Numbered from the stretch's first letter, positions 17,873-27,332 are shown. The stretch: DNA of 64,000 bases from Apibacter sp. B3706 (GCF_011082725.1 NZ_CP049715.1:1922001-1986000), one strand, 5' to 3'. Numbers and translations: made by a program. The notes: generated by a model not told the origin, from the letters alone.

Positions 17873-18691
17873 TTATAATCGTATAAATCCGGTTATTTTA
17901 ACTTCAGGATCAATTGATTTTACATAATCTTCAACTGAAGTTTTTTCACCCATAATATAATCTTGTTTTAACAAAGTGTTATCTTTAAAGAACTTGTTAA
18001 GTTTTCCTTTGGCTATATTTTCAAGCATAGCTTCCGGTTTTCCTTCTTGACGTAATTGATCTTTAGCAATTTCAAGTTCTTTTTCAATTACACTTGAATC
18101 CACCTGAGTTTCATCTAATGCAATAGGATTCATAGCTGCAACTTGCATAGAAATATTTTTAGCTACTTCTGCTGCCTGATCAAAAGACTTTGATAAACCA
18201 ACTGCTGAAGCTATTTTATTTCCCGCATGTATATAGGAACCTACAAATGGAGCTTCCAAAGTTTTAAATCCGGATATTTCAATTTTTTCACCGATTACAC
18301 CTGTTTGTTCTATAAGCTTTTCACTTACAGGAATACCATTGAAATCGGCAGCTAATAATTCTTCTTTTGTATTGAAATTTAAAGCAAGATTTGCAAAATC
18401 CTTAGCTAATTTAACAAAATCTTCGTTTTTTGCAACAAAGTCAGTTTCACAACTTAATTTTATTACAACAGCTTTTGTATTGGATTCGTTAACTGCAGCT
18501 ATTACAGCTCCTTCAAGATTTTCTCTATCAGCTCTGTTTGCAGCAACTTTTTGTCCTTTTTTTCTTAATAAGTCAACCGCTTTGTCGAAATCTCCTTCAG
18601 CTTCAACTAAAGCTTTTTTTGAGTCCATCATTCCTGCTCCTGTAGCATTTCTTAGTTTTGCTACATCAGCTGCTTTTGGTGAATATGACAT
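17873..18691 (-). CDS. tsf: Elongation factor Ts
   Basis: EF-Ts regenerates EF-Tu-GTP. The 272-residue protein starts with the UBA-like helix region VAKLRNATGAGMMDSKKALVE, followed by the core signature CETDFVAKNEDF (about 80-91) that contacts EF-Tu. The second core part carries VGSYIHAGNKIASAVGL. The end has the DYIMGEKTSVEDYVKS-like segment. It follows rpsB by 24 bases in the standard rpsB-tsf pair. Confidence 0.97.
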   Translation of the reverse strand: MSYSPKAADVAKLRNATGAGMMDSKKALVEAEGDFDKAVDLLRKKGQKVAANRADRENLEGAVIAAVNESNTKAVVIKLSCETDFVAKNEDFVKLAKDFANLALNFNTKEELLAADFNGIPVSEKLIEQTGVIGEKIEISGFKTLEAPFVGSYIHAGNKIASAVGLSKSFDQAAEVAKNISMQVAAMNPIALDETQVDSSVIEKELEIAKDQLRQEGKPEAMLENIAKGKLNKFFKDNTLLKQDYIMGEKTSVEDYVKSIDPEVKITGFIRL

Positions 18692-18715
18692 CTTTATTTT
18701 TATTTAAATTTAACT

Positions 18716-19516
18716 TTATTCTGCGTTATTTTCTTCTTGATTATCAGAAACTTCAGAATCATTAGTGTCTTGTACTAAAACATCTTCTTCTTCTGCAGCA
18801 CCTTCTTCTTTAGCTTTCGCTTTTTCTGCTTTTCTTACACTTAACCCTTCTTTAATAGAGTTAGTAACAGTTTCTAAAATCAAATCAATTGATTTAGATG
18901 CATCATCATTTCCGGGAATTGGGAAATCAACCAATTGAGGATCTGAATTCGTATCAACGATTGCAAAAACAGGAATACCTAATTTTTTTGCTTCTGTTAC
19001 AGCGATATGTTCTCTTAGTATATCTACTACGAAAAGAGCAGATGGTAAACGAGTCATATCAGCAATAGATCCTAAGTTTTTTTCAAGTTTAGCTCTTTGA
19101 CGATCTACTTGTAATTTTTCTTTTTTAGATAGAGTTTCAAAAGTACCGTCTTTTTTCATTCTATCGATAGAATTCATTTTTTTAACAGCTTTTCGGATGG
19201 TAACAAAGTTTGTTAACATTCCTCCCGGCCATCTTTCTGTAATATAAGGCATATTTACAGATTCTGCATGTTTTGCAACAATGTCTTTTGCTTGTTTTTT
19301 GGTTGCAACAAACAAGATTTTTCTTCCTGATGTAGCAATTTTTCCTAAAGCGTTTGATGCCTCATCTAATTTTACAGAGGTTTTGTGCAAATCAATAATG
19401 TGGATTCCATTTTTCTCCATAAAAATGTAAGGAGCCATATGTGGATTCCATTTTCTGGTAAGGTGACCAAAATGCACTCCGGCATTTAAAAGGTCTTTTA
19501 CATCTACTTTTGCCAT
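18716..19516 (-). CDS. rpsB: 30S ribosomal protein S2
   Basis: The start VKDLLNAGVHFGHLTRKWNP and the later VDILREHIAVTEAKKLGIPV and DTNSDPQLVDFPIPGNDDA are standard S2 signatures. The last 40 residues form a Lys/Ala then strongly acidic Glu/Asp tail, an extension seen in several Bacteroidota and likely disordered. It lies downstream of rplM-rpsI and just before tsf; a partial terminator and a leader with pairing potential separate it from rpsI. Confidence 0.97.
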   Translation of the reverse strand: MAKVDVKDLLNAGVHFGHLTRKWNPHMAPYIFMEKNGIHIIDLHKTSVKLDEASNALGKIATSGRKILFVATKKQAKDIVAKHAESVNMPYITERWPGGMLTNFVTIRKAVKKMNSIDRMKKDGTFETLSKKEKLQVDRQRAKLEKNLGSIADMTRLPSALFVVDILREHIAVTEAKKLGIPVFAIVDTNSDPQLVDFPIPGNDDASKSIDLILETVTNSIKEGLSVRKAEKAKAKEEGAAEEEDVLVQDTNDSEVSDNQEENNAE

Positions 19517-19600
19517 ACTTTTTTTAGTTTACGTTCCGCAGTTTTTGCAATCAACTTAAAGTTTAACTTTAAAGTTTGGATGCTAAACTAAACGGCAAGT
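19517..19600 (-). promoter_or_regulatory. rpsB leader with pairing segments, possible autoregulatory structure
   Basis: On the minus strand TTTAGTTTA (19584-19592) is exactly complementary to TAAACTAAA (19523-19531), and between them lies the palindrome AACTTTAAAGTT. The second arm ends close to the start codon. S2 represses its own mRNA in E. coli, so an RNA control element here is plausible, but the AT-rich composition makes chance pairing possible. Confidence 0.35.
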
Positions 19601-19637
19601 TTAAATTATTTATAAAATTGTTATTTTTTAATATAAA

Positions 19638-19662
19638 ATAACCACTACAAAATAGTGGTTAT
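19638..19662 (-). terminator. Hairpin terminator after rpsI
   Basis: A 10-base-pair stem (ATAACCACTA and its complement) around CAAAA is followed on the minus strand by a T-rich stretch. It lies 20 bases past the rpsI stop, before rpsB. Confidence 0.65.
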
Positions 19663-19682
19663 AAGTATCGTTATTAGTCAGA

Positions 19683-20069
19683 TTAACGTTTAGAGAATTG
19701 GAATCTTTTACGTGCTTTTTTCTGACCGAATTTCTTTCTTTCAACCATTCTAGGATCTCTAGTTAGAAGACCTTCTGGTTTTAAAACTGTTCTGTTTTCT
19801 TCATTTAAAGAAACTAAAGCTCTAGATATTGCTAATCTGATAGCCTCAGCTTGTCCTGTTACTCCTCCTCCATATACATTTACTTTAATATCATACTGAC
19901 CTAAAGTTTCAGTTAATTGGAAAGGTTGTGCAATTTTGTATTGTAATACTTCTGTAGGAAAGTAAACTTTATAGTCTTTTCCGTTTATGGTAAACTCTCC
20001 TTTTCCTTCAGAAAGATATACTCTTGCAACAGATGTTTTTCTTCTTCCTATTTTATGTGTAACTGCCAT
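19683..20069 (-). CDS. rpsI: 30S ribosomal protein S9
   Basis: The 128-residue protein begins with the S9 pattern [20 protein letters not shown]. It carries [20 protein letters not shown], then [20 protein letters not shown], and ends in the basic FSKR tail that reaches the ribosomal P site. It is 6 bases after rplM, the universal L13-S9 operon. Confidence 0.98.
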   Translation of the reverse strand: MAVTHKIGRRKTSVARVYLSEGKGEFTINGKDYKVYFPTEVLQYKIAQPFQLTETLGQYDIKVNVYGGGVTGQAEAIRLAISRALVSLNEENRTVLKPEGLLTRDPRMVERKKFGQKKARKRFQFSKR

Positions 20070-20075
20070 TATTTT

Positions 20076-20531
20076 TTAGATGAAAGCGTTAATATCAAAT
20101 GTTTTAGGTTGTTGAGCTGCTTGTTCATGCTCTACTCCTTCATATAAGTATAAATTTTTAAGTACTTTTCTTCCTAATTTATTTTTAGGAAGCATACCTT
20201 TCACTGCATACTCCAACAATCTTCTAGAATCCTTTACCTTAACTTCGGCAACACTTGAAAATTTTTGTCCACCGGGATATCCTGTATGTCTTACATATTC
20301 TTTTTGATCTGTTTTATCTCCGGATAAAACAACTTTTCCTGCATTGATAACAACAATATTATCACCACAATCTGCATGTGGAGTAAAATTTGTTTTGTGT
20401 TTCCCTCGCAAAATTTTAGCTATTTTAGAAGCTAAACGACCTAATTTTTGTCCTTCTGCATCAATAAGTAACCACTCTTTATTTGCAGTCTCTTTATTTG
20501 CCGATATGGTTTTGTAACTTAGTGTATTCAC
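20076..20531 (-). CDS. rplM: 50S ribosomal protein L13
   Basis: Signatures: EWLLIDAEGQKLGRLASKIA, LRGKHKTNFTPHADCGDNIV, YVRHTGYPGG, and AVKGMLPKNKLGRKVLKNL. I place the start at the GTG at 20529-20531 (reading MNTLSYKTISANKET). It gives 151 residues, the usual flavobacterial length, and has AGAAAA in front. A longer in-frame extension from 20579 would begin inside the promoter. It is the first gene of rplM-rpsI. Confidence 0.96.
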   Translation of the reverse strand: MNTLSYKTISANKETANKEWLLIDAEGQKLGRLASKIAKILRGKHKTNFTPHADCGDNIVVINAGKVVLSGDKTDQKEYVRHTGYPGGQKFSSVAEVKVKDSRRLLEYAVKGMLPKNKLGRKVLKNLYLYEGVEHEQAAQQPKTFDINAFI

Positions 20532-20989
20532 TTTTCTTATTTTTCCTTTATTAAAAAATCGCCCTAAATAGGGTTGCAAATTTAAAAAATATTTTTAATT
20601 TAACAAATATCTCCTGAACATTTTATCGTTTTATTTAAGTTATTGTATATACCTCTAGATCAATGAGTCTTCAACTCCTCTAATTTTCCCGCTTTATAAA
20701 GTAAATATCTTAAAATTTTAATTATGTAAAATTCTGTTTTAATTTAAAATAATCTTAATTTTATTTTCTAACTTATTATAATGCACAAAAATAATTGTTA
20801 TTTTTCAAGGTTGATTCTTTTCAATTTAAATTATTATTTATTACTCCTATTGTTTCATGAAATTTTACTGATTTGAAATTTCTAAAATTCAAAGATTATA
20901 ATTCAATTTTATTTTTAAATAAAATAAATCTGTTATGAGATATTTTTCCCATAAATCTATTAATTTTACAAGCATTACATATAATTTCT
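20532..20989. other. Divergent intergenic region between rplM and porZ
   Basis: About 460 AT-rich bases. The left end holds the rplM leader, with the small hairpin CCCTAAATAGGG at 20562-20573, and the rplM promoter. The remainder should contain the porZ promoter, but I cannot place it and see no other gene. Confidence 0.6.
20577..20607 (-). promoter_or_regulatory. Bacteroidota-type promoter for rplM-rpsI
   Basis: On the minus strand TTTG (20604-20607) is followed after exactly 19 bases by TAAATTTG (20577-20584). This fits the Bacteroidota housekeeping consensus TTTG-N19/20-TAnnTTTG. Transcription should begin near 20570, in the hairpin CCCTAAATAGGG. Confidence 0.85.
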
Positions 20990-23236
20990 ATGAAAAAGCT
21001 TAGTTTTTTAATTTTATTAATTTTTACCGGTCTTTGCAATAGTCAAAATACCAGATGGAAAGATTATTTTTCTTATTTTAATATTAAAGCTATTCAAAAA
21101 GTTGACAATCTTATTTTCAGTGCAACTCAAAACGGTTTGTACTCTTATAATGAATCAACCGGGGAAATTAAGAAATTTTCAAAAGCTAATGGTCTTCACA
21201 AAGTTAATATTACTGCTTTCGCTTATAATTCCGATAATAAAGCTTTACTCGTTGGTTATAAATCCGGTAAATTGGACATAGTAAAGCAAGACATGATCCA
21301 TTTAATTGTGGATATTCCTTTTGATCGAAATTATCAAGGAAATAAAAGAATTAATCATATATATACTGAAGGTGATTATGCGGTACTTTCCATGGACTTT
21401 GGAATTACTTTATTCGATTTAAAGAAGCTTGAATTTAAAGAAACTTGTTATTTTAAACAAGGTCTTAACTATTATAAAGTACAGGAAAGCGTAATTGTTA
21501 ATAATAAAATATTTGCCGCTTCAACTAATGGGATTTATTCTCATCCTATAGATCATTTAATTCCAAATTTTACTGCTTGGAATCTTACCAATTCCGGAAA
21601 TAATTTTAATCAAATAATTAAAAATAATACAACTTTACTTATAAGCTCCAACCAAACCATTTATAAAAGTGATGATGAAGGGATTAGTTGGCAAAATAAA
21701 GGCAATTACATTGATTTAAAAGATATTATTTCTATTGATGAGGGCTTTTTATTGATTCAAAAAAATAAATTGGTTGTATTAAATGAATCTTTTCAAGTTT
21801 TAAAATCTATGAAATTTTCAGATGACCTTACTACCGGTTTTTACTCTAATGGAATTTTTTATGCAGGAACTCAATTAAAAGGCCTTATTAGAAATAACGC
21901 ATACCTGGTTCCGGACGGCCCGTTTAATAACCGTTCTTATTCATTAACTATCTATGATAATCAATTATGGGTAGCACCAGGAGGAAGAAATATTGATAAT
22001 TATTTCGAATTGAATCCCAACTCTTATGGTTTTTATCATTTTAACGGTCAAAAATGGAATCATATAGATTCTAAGAGTATTAACGATGAAAGTTATATTA
22101 TGAAAGTTATACCTAATATTAACAATATTCATGAAGTTTTCATTATTTCCTATAGTAATGGGTTGATAAAAATGGTAAATGATCAGATGAAAATTATTTA
22201 TAATCGGACCAATTCACCTATAATTGAATACGAGCGATTAGTTGGCGGTGACTTTGATTCCAATGGTAACTTAATTATGGTTCAATCATTTGCTGCGGAA
22301 TCTAACAACGGTTTTAATAATGCCATTATCATAAAAACGCCTAATGATCAATTTAAATTTTTAAGTCTTTTACCTAAAAGATTTAACTTGGCCGGAGGAG
22401 CTATGAATCCTTATATAGATTCCCAAGGATATATATGGGTTCCTTCTCCAAGAAATAATGGATTGGTTGTATATAAATATAACCGAACTCCGCTTACTAC
22501 GTCTGATGATAAAATTTATTTATTAGATTCCAATAAAAATAGCGGGAACTTACCTTCTAATAATATATTATGCGTAGAATTAGATAAATTCGGAACTGCT
22601 TGGATAGGAACCGACAGCGGTCTTCGTATTTTTAGAAATCCTTATCAATCATTAGAATCAGGAAATTATAATACCGAAAGAATTATTATTACTCAAAATG
22701 GTTTAGGTGAAGAAGTTTTACGAGAAACTAAGATTACGGCAATAAAAACCGACGGTGCTAACAGAAAATGGATTGGTACACATAGTTCAGGTGTTTTTTA
22801 CTTATCGGAAGACGGAACAACTCTTTTAAATAGGTTTACGGAAGAAAATTCTCCTTTACCTTCAAATCTTATTACGGATATACAAATCGATAAGACCGGT
22901 GAAGTTTATTTTGTTACTCCTTCAGGTATTGTTTCTTACAGAGGAGACATTATTGATTCTGGAGATGATTTTGGAGAAATTGTAGCCTATCCTAATCCGG
23001 TTAGACCCGGTTATACAGGAAATATCACGATACGCGGATTAGCCCATGATGCTTTTGTTAAAATTACTGATGTAGCGGGTAACCTGGTATATGAAACTAA
23101 AGCACCCGGAGGTGTTGCAACCTGGAATGGAGCTAATTTTAATGGAAAACCTGTTGCTTCAGGGATTTATTTAGTTTTAATGAGCAATTCTGAAGGAAAA
23201 AAACATGCTACAACCAAAATTGCAATTATTCGTTAA
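20990..23236 (+). CDS. porZ: Type IX secretion system protein PorZ
   Basis: A signal peptide (about 1-19) is followed by WKDYFSYFNIKAIQK and then by repeated propeller blades of the two-component-regulator type, such as IFSATQNGLYSYN, KWIGTHSSGVFYLSE and TAWIGTDSGLRIF. The last 85 residues are a T9SS sorting-type domain: VAYPNPVRPGYTGNITIRG, VKITDVAGNLV, WNGANFNGKPVASGIYLV. In Porphyromonas PorZ sits on the cell surface in the attachment complex and binds anionic LPS. It is 11 bases before recO, so the two are probably co-transcribed. Length 748 residues fits the family. Confidence 0.9.
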   Translation: MKKLSFLILLIFTGLCNSQNTRWKDYFSYFNIKAIQKVDNLIFSATQNGLYSYNESTGEIKKFSKANGLHKVNITAFAYNSDNKALLVGYKSGKLDIVKQDMIHLIVDIPFDRNYQGNKRINHIYTEGDYAVLSMDFGITLFDLKKLEFKETCYFKQGLNYYKVQESVIVNNKIFAASTNGIYSHPIDHLIPNFTAWNLTNSGNNFNQIIKNNTTLLISSNQTIYKSDDEGISWQNKGNYIDLKDIISIDEGFLLIQKNKLVVLNESFQVLKSMKFSDDLTTGFYSNGIFYAGTQLKGLIRNNAYLVPDGPFNNRSYSLTIYDNQLWVAPGGRNIDNYFELNPNSYGFYHFNGQKWNHIDSKSINDESYIMKVIPNINNIHEVFIISYSNGLIKMVNDQMKIIYNRTNSPIIEYERLVGGDFDSNGNLIMVQSFAAESNNGFNNAIIIKTPNDQFKFLSLLPKRFNLAGGAMNPYIDSQGYIWVPSPRNNGLVVYKYNRTPLTTSDDKIYLLDSNKNSGNLPSNNILCVELDKFGTAWIGTDSGLRIFRNPYQSLESGNYNTERIIITQNGLGEEVLRETKITAIKTDGANRKWIGTHSSGVFYLSEDGTTLLNRFTEENSPLPSNLITDIQIDKTGEVYFVTPSGIVSYRGDIIDSGDDFGEIVAYPNPVRPGYTGNITIRGLAHDAFVKITDVAGNLVYETKAPGGVATWNGANFNGKPVASGIYLVLMSNSEGKKHATTKIAIIR

Positions 23237-23247
23237 GTTTAAAAGAA

Positions 23248-23958
23248 ATGATTGAAACTACTAAAGCTATCGTATTGTCTTTTTTAAAATATGGAGATTC
23301 TTCCCTTATTGTAAAATGCTATACCGAAAATTTTGGTTATAAAAGTTTTATTTTAAAAAATTCTTTTTCTAAAAAAAATAGAAAAAGCCATTTTATCTTT
23401 TTATTTAATGAAATTGAAGTTACTTTTTATTCTAAAAAAAACCATTCTTTAGAATTGATTAAAGAAATTCATCAAGCTCATATTTTCAATACTATTCATA
23501 CAAATATTATCAAGTCTTCGATAATAACGTTTATTGGAGAAATGGTGAACCAAACGCTAAAAAACGAGGAAGCACAGGACACATCTTTATATAATTTTAT
23601 TAAAAGCAGTTTAATTAATTTAGATACAAAAGACAGTTACTTTTCTGATTTCCATCTTTATTTTTTACTGCATTTTTCGAAATATATTGGGTTTTATCCC
23701 TTAGAAAATGATTCAGAATTTCCTTATTTTAATATTAAAGAGGGTATTTTTTCTTTAAAAGCTGATACTGTTTCAAGGGAAGAAAATGCTCATTTATGGA
23801 AGCAATTACTTTCTTATGATTTTAACTCTTTAAAAAATTGCTTTACTAATTCAGAGCGTAAACAGATGCTTTCAGAAATAATAACTTATTTTGAAATGCA
23901 TTTGTCTAATTTTAAAAAACCTATTTCTTTAGATATTTTAAAATTAATTTTTGATTAA
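23248..23958 (+). CDS. recO: DNA repair protein RecO
   Basis: RecO works with RecR and RecF to load RecA on gapped DNA. The OB-fold N-terminus opens ETTKAIVLSFLKYGDSSLIVKCYTE-like (family pattern: K-x-I-V-L-x3-Y-x-E/D-x-S-x-I). The rest is the helical RecO domain, here without the zinc cysteines found in some other lineages. The 236-residue length is normal. The start is 11 bases after porZ, and the gene converges on mnmA with 16 bases between stops. Confidence 0.9.
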   Translation: MIETTKAIVLSFLKYGDSSLIVKCYTENFGYKSFILKNSFSKKNRKSHFIFLFNEIEVTFYSKKNHSLELIKEIHQAHIFNTIHTNIIKSSIITFIGEMVNQTLKNEEAQDTSLYNFIKSSLINLDTKDSYFSDFHLYFLLHFSKYIGFYPLENDSEFPYFNIKEGIFSLKADTVSREENAHLWKQLLSYDFNSLKNCFTNSERKQMLSEIITYFEMHLSNFKKPISLDILKLIFD

Positions 23959-23974
23959 ATATTACTAATTAAAA

Positions 23975-25159
23975 TCAAGAGATTACTCCGCTTCCGATTA
24001 ATTCATCTTCAACATACCAAGCCGCAAATTGCCCTCGGGTAATTGCTGATTGCAAATTTTCAAATTCAATGAAAATTCCTTCTTCAAATTGATACAAAAC
24101 TGCCTCTTGCAAAGATTGTCTATACCTTATCCTGACTCGAACTCTCATCGTTTCTCCTATCTTCATTTGTAGGTCATCTCTAACCCAATGCACTTCTTTT
24201 TGATCTATAAATAGAGCTTTTCTAAATAATCCGGGATGATTTTTACCTTCACCTACATAGATTGTATTGTTTTGTACATCGGTATCTAATACAAAGCATG
24301 GCTCGATATGCCCTCCTATTCCTAAACCTTTTCTTTGACCGATGGTATAATAATGCGCTCCTGAATGTTCACCGATCACTTTGCCATCCTCTATAGTATA
24401 TTGAAAAGGAGTTGACAAATAAATCAATTCTTCTTTTTTAGTTGAAAATGATTGTTCTTCTTTTTTATATATAGGATTATCTGAAAAAATTTCAACCAAC
24501 TTTCCTTTTTTAGGTTTTAATTTTTGTTGTAAAAAGTCAGGTAATCTTATTTTCCCAATAAAGCATAATCCTTGAGAATCCTTTTTATTTGCAGTAACTA
24601 AACCAATTTCACTTGCAATTTTCCTTACTTCCGGCTTGGTTAAATTTCCTATAGGAAATAAGGTTTTGGAAAGTTGGTATTGATTAAGTTGACATAAAAA
24701 ATAGGATTGGTCTTTGTTGGAATCTATACCTGCTAAAAGCTGATAAATTGTTTGGCCTTCGTTATTCAATGATTGAACACGGGCATAATGACCGGTTGCT
24801 ACTTTATCTGCTCCTAAAGATAAAGCCGTTTTAAGAAATATATCAAACTTGATTTCTCTGTTGCATAATACATCCGGATTAGGGGTACGTCCTGATTCGT
24901 ATTCATGAAACATGTAATCAACAATTCTTTCTTTATATATTTCAGAAAGGTCTATGACTTGATAGGGAATATTAAGTTTTTGAGCTATTAGCAATGCATC
25001 ATTGCTATCTTCTACCCATGGACATTCATCTTCCAGTGTAAATTCAGAATCGTTCCAATTCTTCATGAATAGACCTATAACATCATGACCTTGTTGTTGC
25101 AATAAATATGCTGCAACACTTGAATCTACTCCTCCCGATAAACCTACTACTACTTTCAT
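23975..25159 (-). CDS. mnmA: tRNA 2-thiouridylase MnmA
   Basis: MnmA puts sulfur on U34 of tRNA-Lys, Glu and Gln. The PP-loop ATPase motif [15 protein letters not shown] is at 6-20. The two catalytic cysteines are C99 ([13 protein letters not shown]) and C199 ([10 protein letters not shown]), the expected spacing. [14 protein letters not shown] marks the central domain. Length 394 residues. A terminator separates it from yajC upstream, so it is likely transcribed alone. Confidence 0.96.
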   Translation of the reverse strand: MKVVVGLSGGVDSSVAAYLLQQQGHDVIGLFMKNWNDSEFTLEDECPWVEDSNDALLIAQKLNIPYQVIDLSEIYKERIVDYMFHEYESGRTPNPDVLCNREIKFDIFLKTALSLGADKVATGHYARVQSLNNEGQTIYQLLAGIDSNKDQSYFLCQLNQYQLSKTLFPIGNLTKPEVRKIASEIGLVTANKKDSQGLCFIGKIRLPDFLQQKLKPKKGKLVEIFSDNPIYKKEEQSFSTKKEELIYLSTPFQYTIEDGKVIGEHSGAHYYTIGQRKGLGIGGHIEPCFVLDTDVQNNTIYVGEGKNHPGLFRKALFIDQKEVHWVRDDLQMKIGETMRVRVRIRYRQSLQEAVLYQFEEGIFIEFENLQSAITRGQFAAWYVEDELIGSGVIS

Positions 25160-25171
25160 TTTATATAATTA

Positions 25172-25202
25172 AAAAGCATATTCTATATACCATAGAATAT
25201 GC
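25172..25202 (-). terminator. Intrinsic terminator after yajC
   Basis: Minus-strand GCATATTCTAT and ATAGAATATGC form an 11-base-pair stem with a 5-base loop, followed by TTTTTAATT. It lies between yajC and mnmA. Confidence 0.75.
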
Positions 25203-25224
25203 CTTATGATTTATTTATAATCGT

Positions 25225-25551
25225 TTATTTCTTTGCAGGTGCATTTTCCGGATATCTCGCTATAGACAATTCTCTGGAAATTGCTGATTTTTCGATTTTT
25301 ATTTTTCCCGCCATAGTTTCAATAATAAGTCCATCATCCATTATTTCCGCAACTTTTCCATGAATACCGGAAGTGGTAACTATTCTTGTTCCTTTAGCTA
25401 TATTATCTTGAAAATTCTTTTCTTGTTTTTGTCTTTTTGTTTGCGGCCTAATAAAAAAGAAGTAAAACACCACAAATAGAAGGACTAGGGGAAGGAATGC
25501 TCCTGCTTGTTCCATAAAACCTCCTTTTGCTTGTAAAATTATTGTTAACAT
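25225..25551 (-). CDS. yajC: Preprotein translocase subunit YajC
   Basis: A single transmembrane helix (about residues 17-35, LPLVLLFVVFYFFFIRPQ) is followed by the YajC signature RPQTKRQKQEKNFQDNI and a small soluble domain with GTRIVTTSGIHGKVAEI. YajC associates with SecDF at the inner membrane. It belongs to a run with the DUF1573 lipoprotein gene (18 bases upstream) and nusB. Either of two near-N-terminal Met codons may be the real start; I keep the longer. Confidence 0.92.
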   Translation of the reverse strand: MLTIILQAKGGFMEQAGAFLPLVLLFVVFYFFFIRPQTKRQKQEKNFQDNIAKGTRIVTTSGIHGKVAEIMDDGLIIETMAGKIKIEKSAISRELSIARYPENAPAKK

Positions 25552-25569
25552 TTTTATTTAAATTTATTT

Positions 25570-26022
25570 TTAATTAACTTTTGCTTGAAATTTAATTACT
25601 TTAGTTTCAAAATTTCCTGAAACAGCTATTGTTTTAAGTACTTCTCCTTCAAAATTTGAAGAATCAAAAGTAACTGTAATTTCACCTTTCTTGCCCGGAT
25701 ATACGGGTTCTTTAGTATATTTTGGAGTGGTACACCCACAGGAAGGACGTACTTCTGAAATTAATAAAGGACGTTTTCCAACATTGGTAAATTTAAAAAC
25801 ATGGGAAACTTCTTGCCCTCTTTTTATATCCTTAAAATCATACGTATCTTCATTAAATTTTATAATAGATTCTTCGGTTATTTTGGATACCCCATGAGTA
25901 TTTTTAGTATTCGTATTATCCTGTACGGTACTTTTGATTTGCTTTTGAGAAGAATTATCTTTTTTGCAACCGATGGTGAATAACATACCTATTAATAAAA
26001 ATATTACTGCTGACTTTTTCAT
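25570..26022 (-). CDS. DUF1573 lipoprotein
   Basis: The signal peptide ends in a lipobox with C19 (MLFTIGC). A DUF1573 immunoglobulin-like domain follows: NEDTYDFKDIKRGQEVSHVF, then VRPSCGCTTPKYTKEPVYPG and GEITVTFDSSNFEG. The family is abundant in Bacteroidota and of unknown function. It sits between nusB (12 bases upstream) and yajC, an arrangement common in flavobacteria. Confidence 0.85.
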   Translation of the reverse strand: MKKSAVIFLLIGMLFTIGCKKDNSSQKQIKSTVQDNTNTKNTHGVSKITEESIIKFNEDTYDFKDIKRGQEVSHVFKFTNVGKRPLLISEVRPSCGCTTPKYTKEPVYPGKKGEITVTFDSSNFEGEVLKTIAVSGNFETKVIKFQAKVN

Positions 26023-26034
26023 TTTTCAGGATGT

Positions 26035-26940
26035 TTAAACTTTATTCATATCTCTAGCATATCTGTCTAAAATACCATTAATAAATACATTACTTTTAGC
26101 GCTAGAATAAACTTTTGCTAATTCAATACATTCATTAATAACAACTTTAGCCGGAACTTGAGGGAAATAATTAAGTTCTGTAAATCCCATTGCCAATATG
26201 ATTTTATCTATTTCCGCAATTCTATCCAACTCCCAGTTATTTGATCTTTTTTCAATTAATTTTAAACTTTCCGGATAGTGTTTAACCGTGGTCCTGAATA
26301 AATTTTTTGCAAATAAAATACCCTCATCCGATTTTAAAACTTGAATTAATGTATCAAAGGGTGCTCCTTCCTCAATAGACTTGATAGTCTTCAGGGTCAT
26401 ATTATTGGCAATATGAACATCATCTGCCCAAGAAAGTTTTAATTCCTCAAACCATTCATACATGATGTCATTATCTGCTATATGCTTTAAAAACAGTTTA
26501 AGCAATACTTTTTTTTCCGACTCAAAATCTGTTTCTTTACTTTGCATATACTCTAAATAACTTCGCGATGTTTGAAATTTTTTAAAGATAATTGCCGGAT
26601 AATTATTATTTAAATGCCACGATAATTCTAAATGTTTGTCCGAATACTCTTTTCTAGCTTTGTTTTTCTCTAACAGCTCAAATATCTTATTATTAACAAA
26701 CTTAAGATTAGGATTTTTTTCCTCATCTGTGGCAAAACGTTTTTGCTTTTTCCTTTCTATTACTTCAAGAGCATAATCTCTCACAGCCAATAGAAGATTT
26801 AGTTGATATATATATAAATCATATATCTCATCTATAGACTGGAACATTCTATTTTCAACATATTCTAACTCATTCCCACTTATATTATACGCATACAGAA
26901 CCTGTAGAATTTTTTCTCTAATTTGCCTTCTTCCTAACAC
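26035..26940 (-). CDS. nusB: Transcription antitermination factor NusB (long flavobacterial form)
   Basis: The C-terminal 135 residues are the NusB domain (NNWELDRIAEIDKIILAMG, VVINECIELAKVYSS, FINGILDRYARD). The N-terminal half is an extra helical region found in Bacteroidota, which is why the protein has 301 residues instead of about 140. It begins with LGRRQIREKILQVLYAY, matching flavobacterial NusB starts. The initiation codon is GTG (26938-26940). NusB binds boxA RNA with S10 and works with NusA, encoded at the start of the window. Confidence 0.93.
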   Translation of the reverse strand: MLGRRQIREKILQVLYAYNISGNELEYVENRMFQSIDEIYDLYIYQLNLLLAVRDYALEVIERKKQKRFATDEEKNPNLKFVNNKIFELLEKNKARKEYSDKHLELSWHLNNNYPAIIFKKFQTSRSYLEYMQSKETDFESEKKVLLKLFLKHIADNDIMYEWFEELKLSWADDVHIANNMTLKTIKSIEEGAPFDTLIQVLKSDEGILFAKNLFRTTVKHYPESLKLIEKRSNNWELDRIAEIDKIILAMGFTELNYFPQVPAKVVINECIELAKVYSSAKSNVFINGILDRYARDMNKV

Positions 26941-27004
26941 AACAATAAATTTTTAAGAACTTTGTTAATACTATATTTTTAGTGTTAATTATTACAAGTA
27001 TATT

Positions 27005-27331
27005 TTACTTAACGTTAGTTTTAGGCAAAGCCTGTTCTTGTTGAGGGGTTGAAGACTGTTTTGAGTTTTGGGTTGGAGTTGATGTATATATAGTTGGCTT
27101 TGCAATCAATACCGATGCAAAAATTGACAATACTACTATTACTCCTCCTAAGGTCCAAGTTGCCTTCTCCATAAAATCATTTGTTTTCTGAACACCGAAC
27201 ATTTGTGTTCCACTACCTCCGAAAGTTGAACTTAAACCTCCTCCTTTTGGATTTTGCGACAAAACAACTAATATTAGCAAAACGCATGCGATAATGATAA
27301 ATATCATTAGTATTCCATATACTGCTGTCAT
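27005..27331 (-). CDS. secG: Preprotein translocase subunit SecG
   Basis: Two transmembrane helices (about 3-23 and 58-77) enclose the SecG signature LSQNPKGGGLSSTFGGSGTQMFG (about 25-47). A Thr/Pro/Gln-rich tail follows. SecG is the small helper subunit of the SecYEG channel. It is 1 base from the upstream TPR-type gene, in the conserved flavobacterial run miaB, sigma-54 activator, lptE, TPR protein, secG. Confidence 0.94.
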   Translation of the reverse strand: MTAVYGILMIFIIIACVLLILVVLSQNPKGGGLSSTFGGSGTQMFGVQKTNDFMEKATWTLGGVIVVLSIFASVLIAKPTIYTSTPTQNSKQSSTPQQEQALPKTNVK

Positions 27332-27332
27332 A

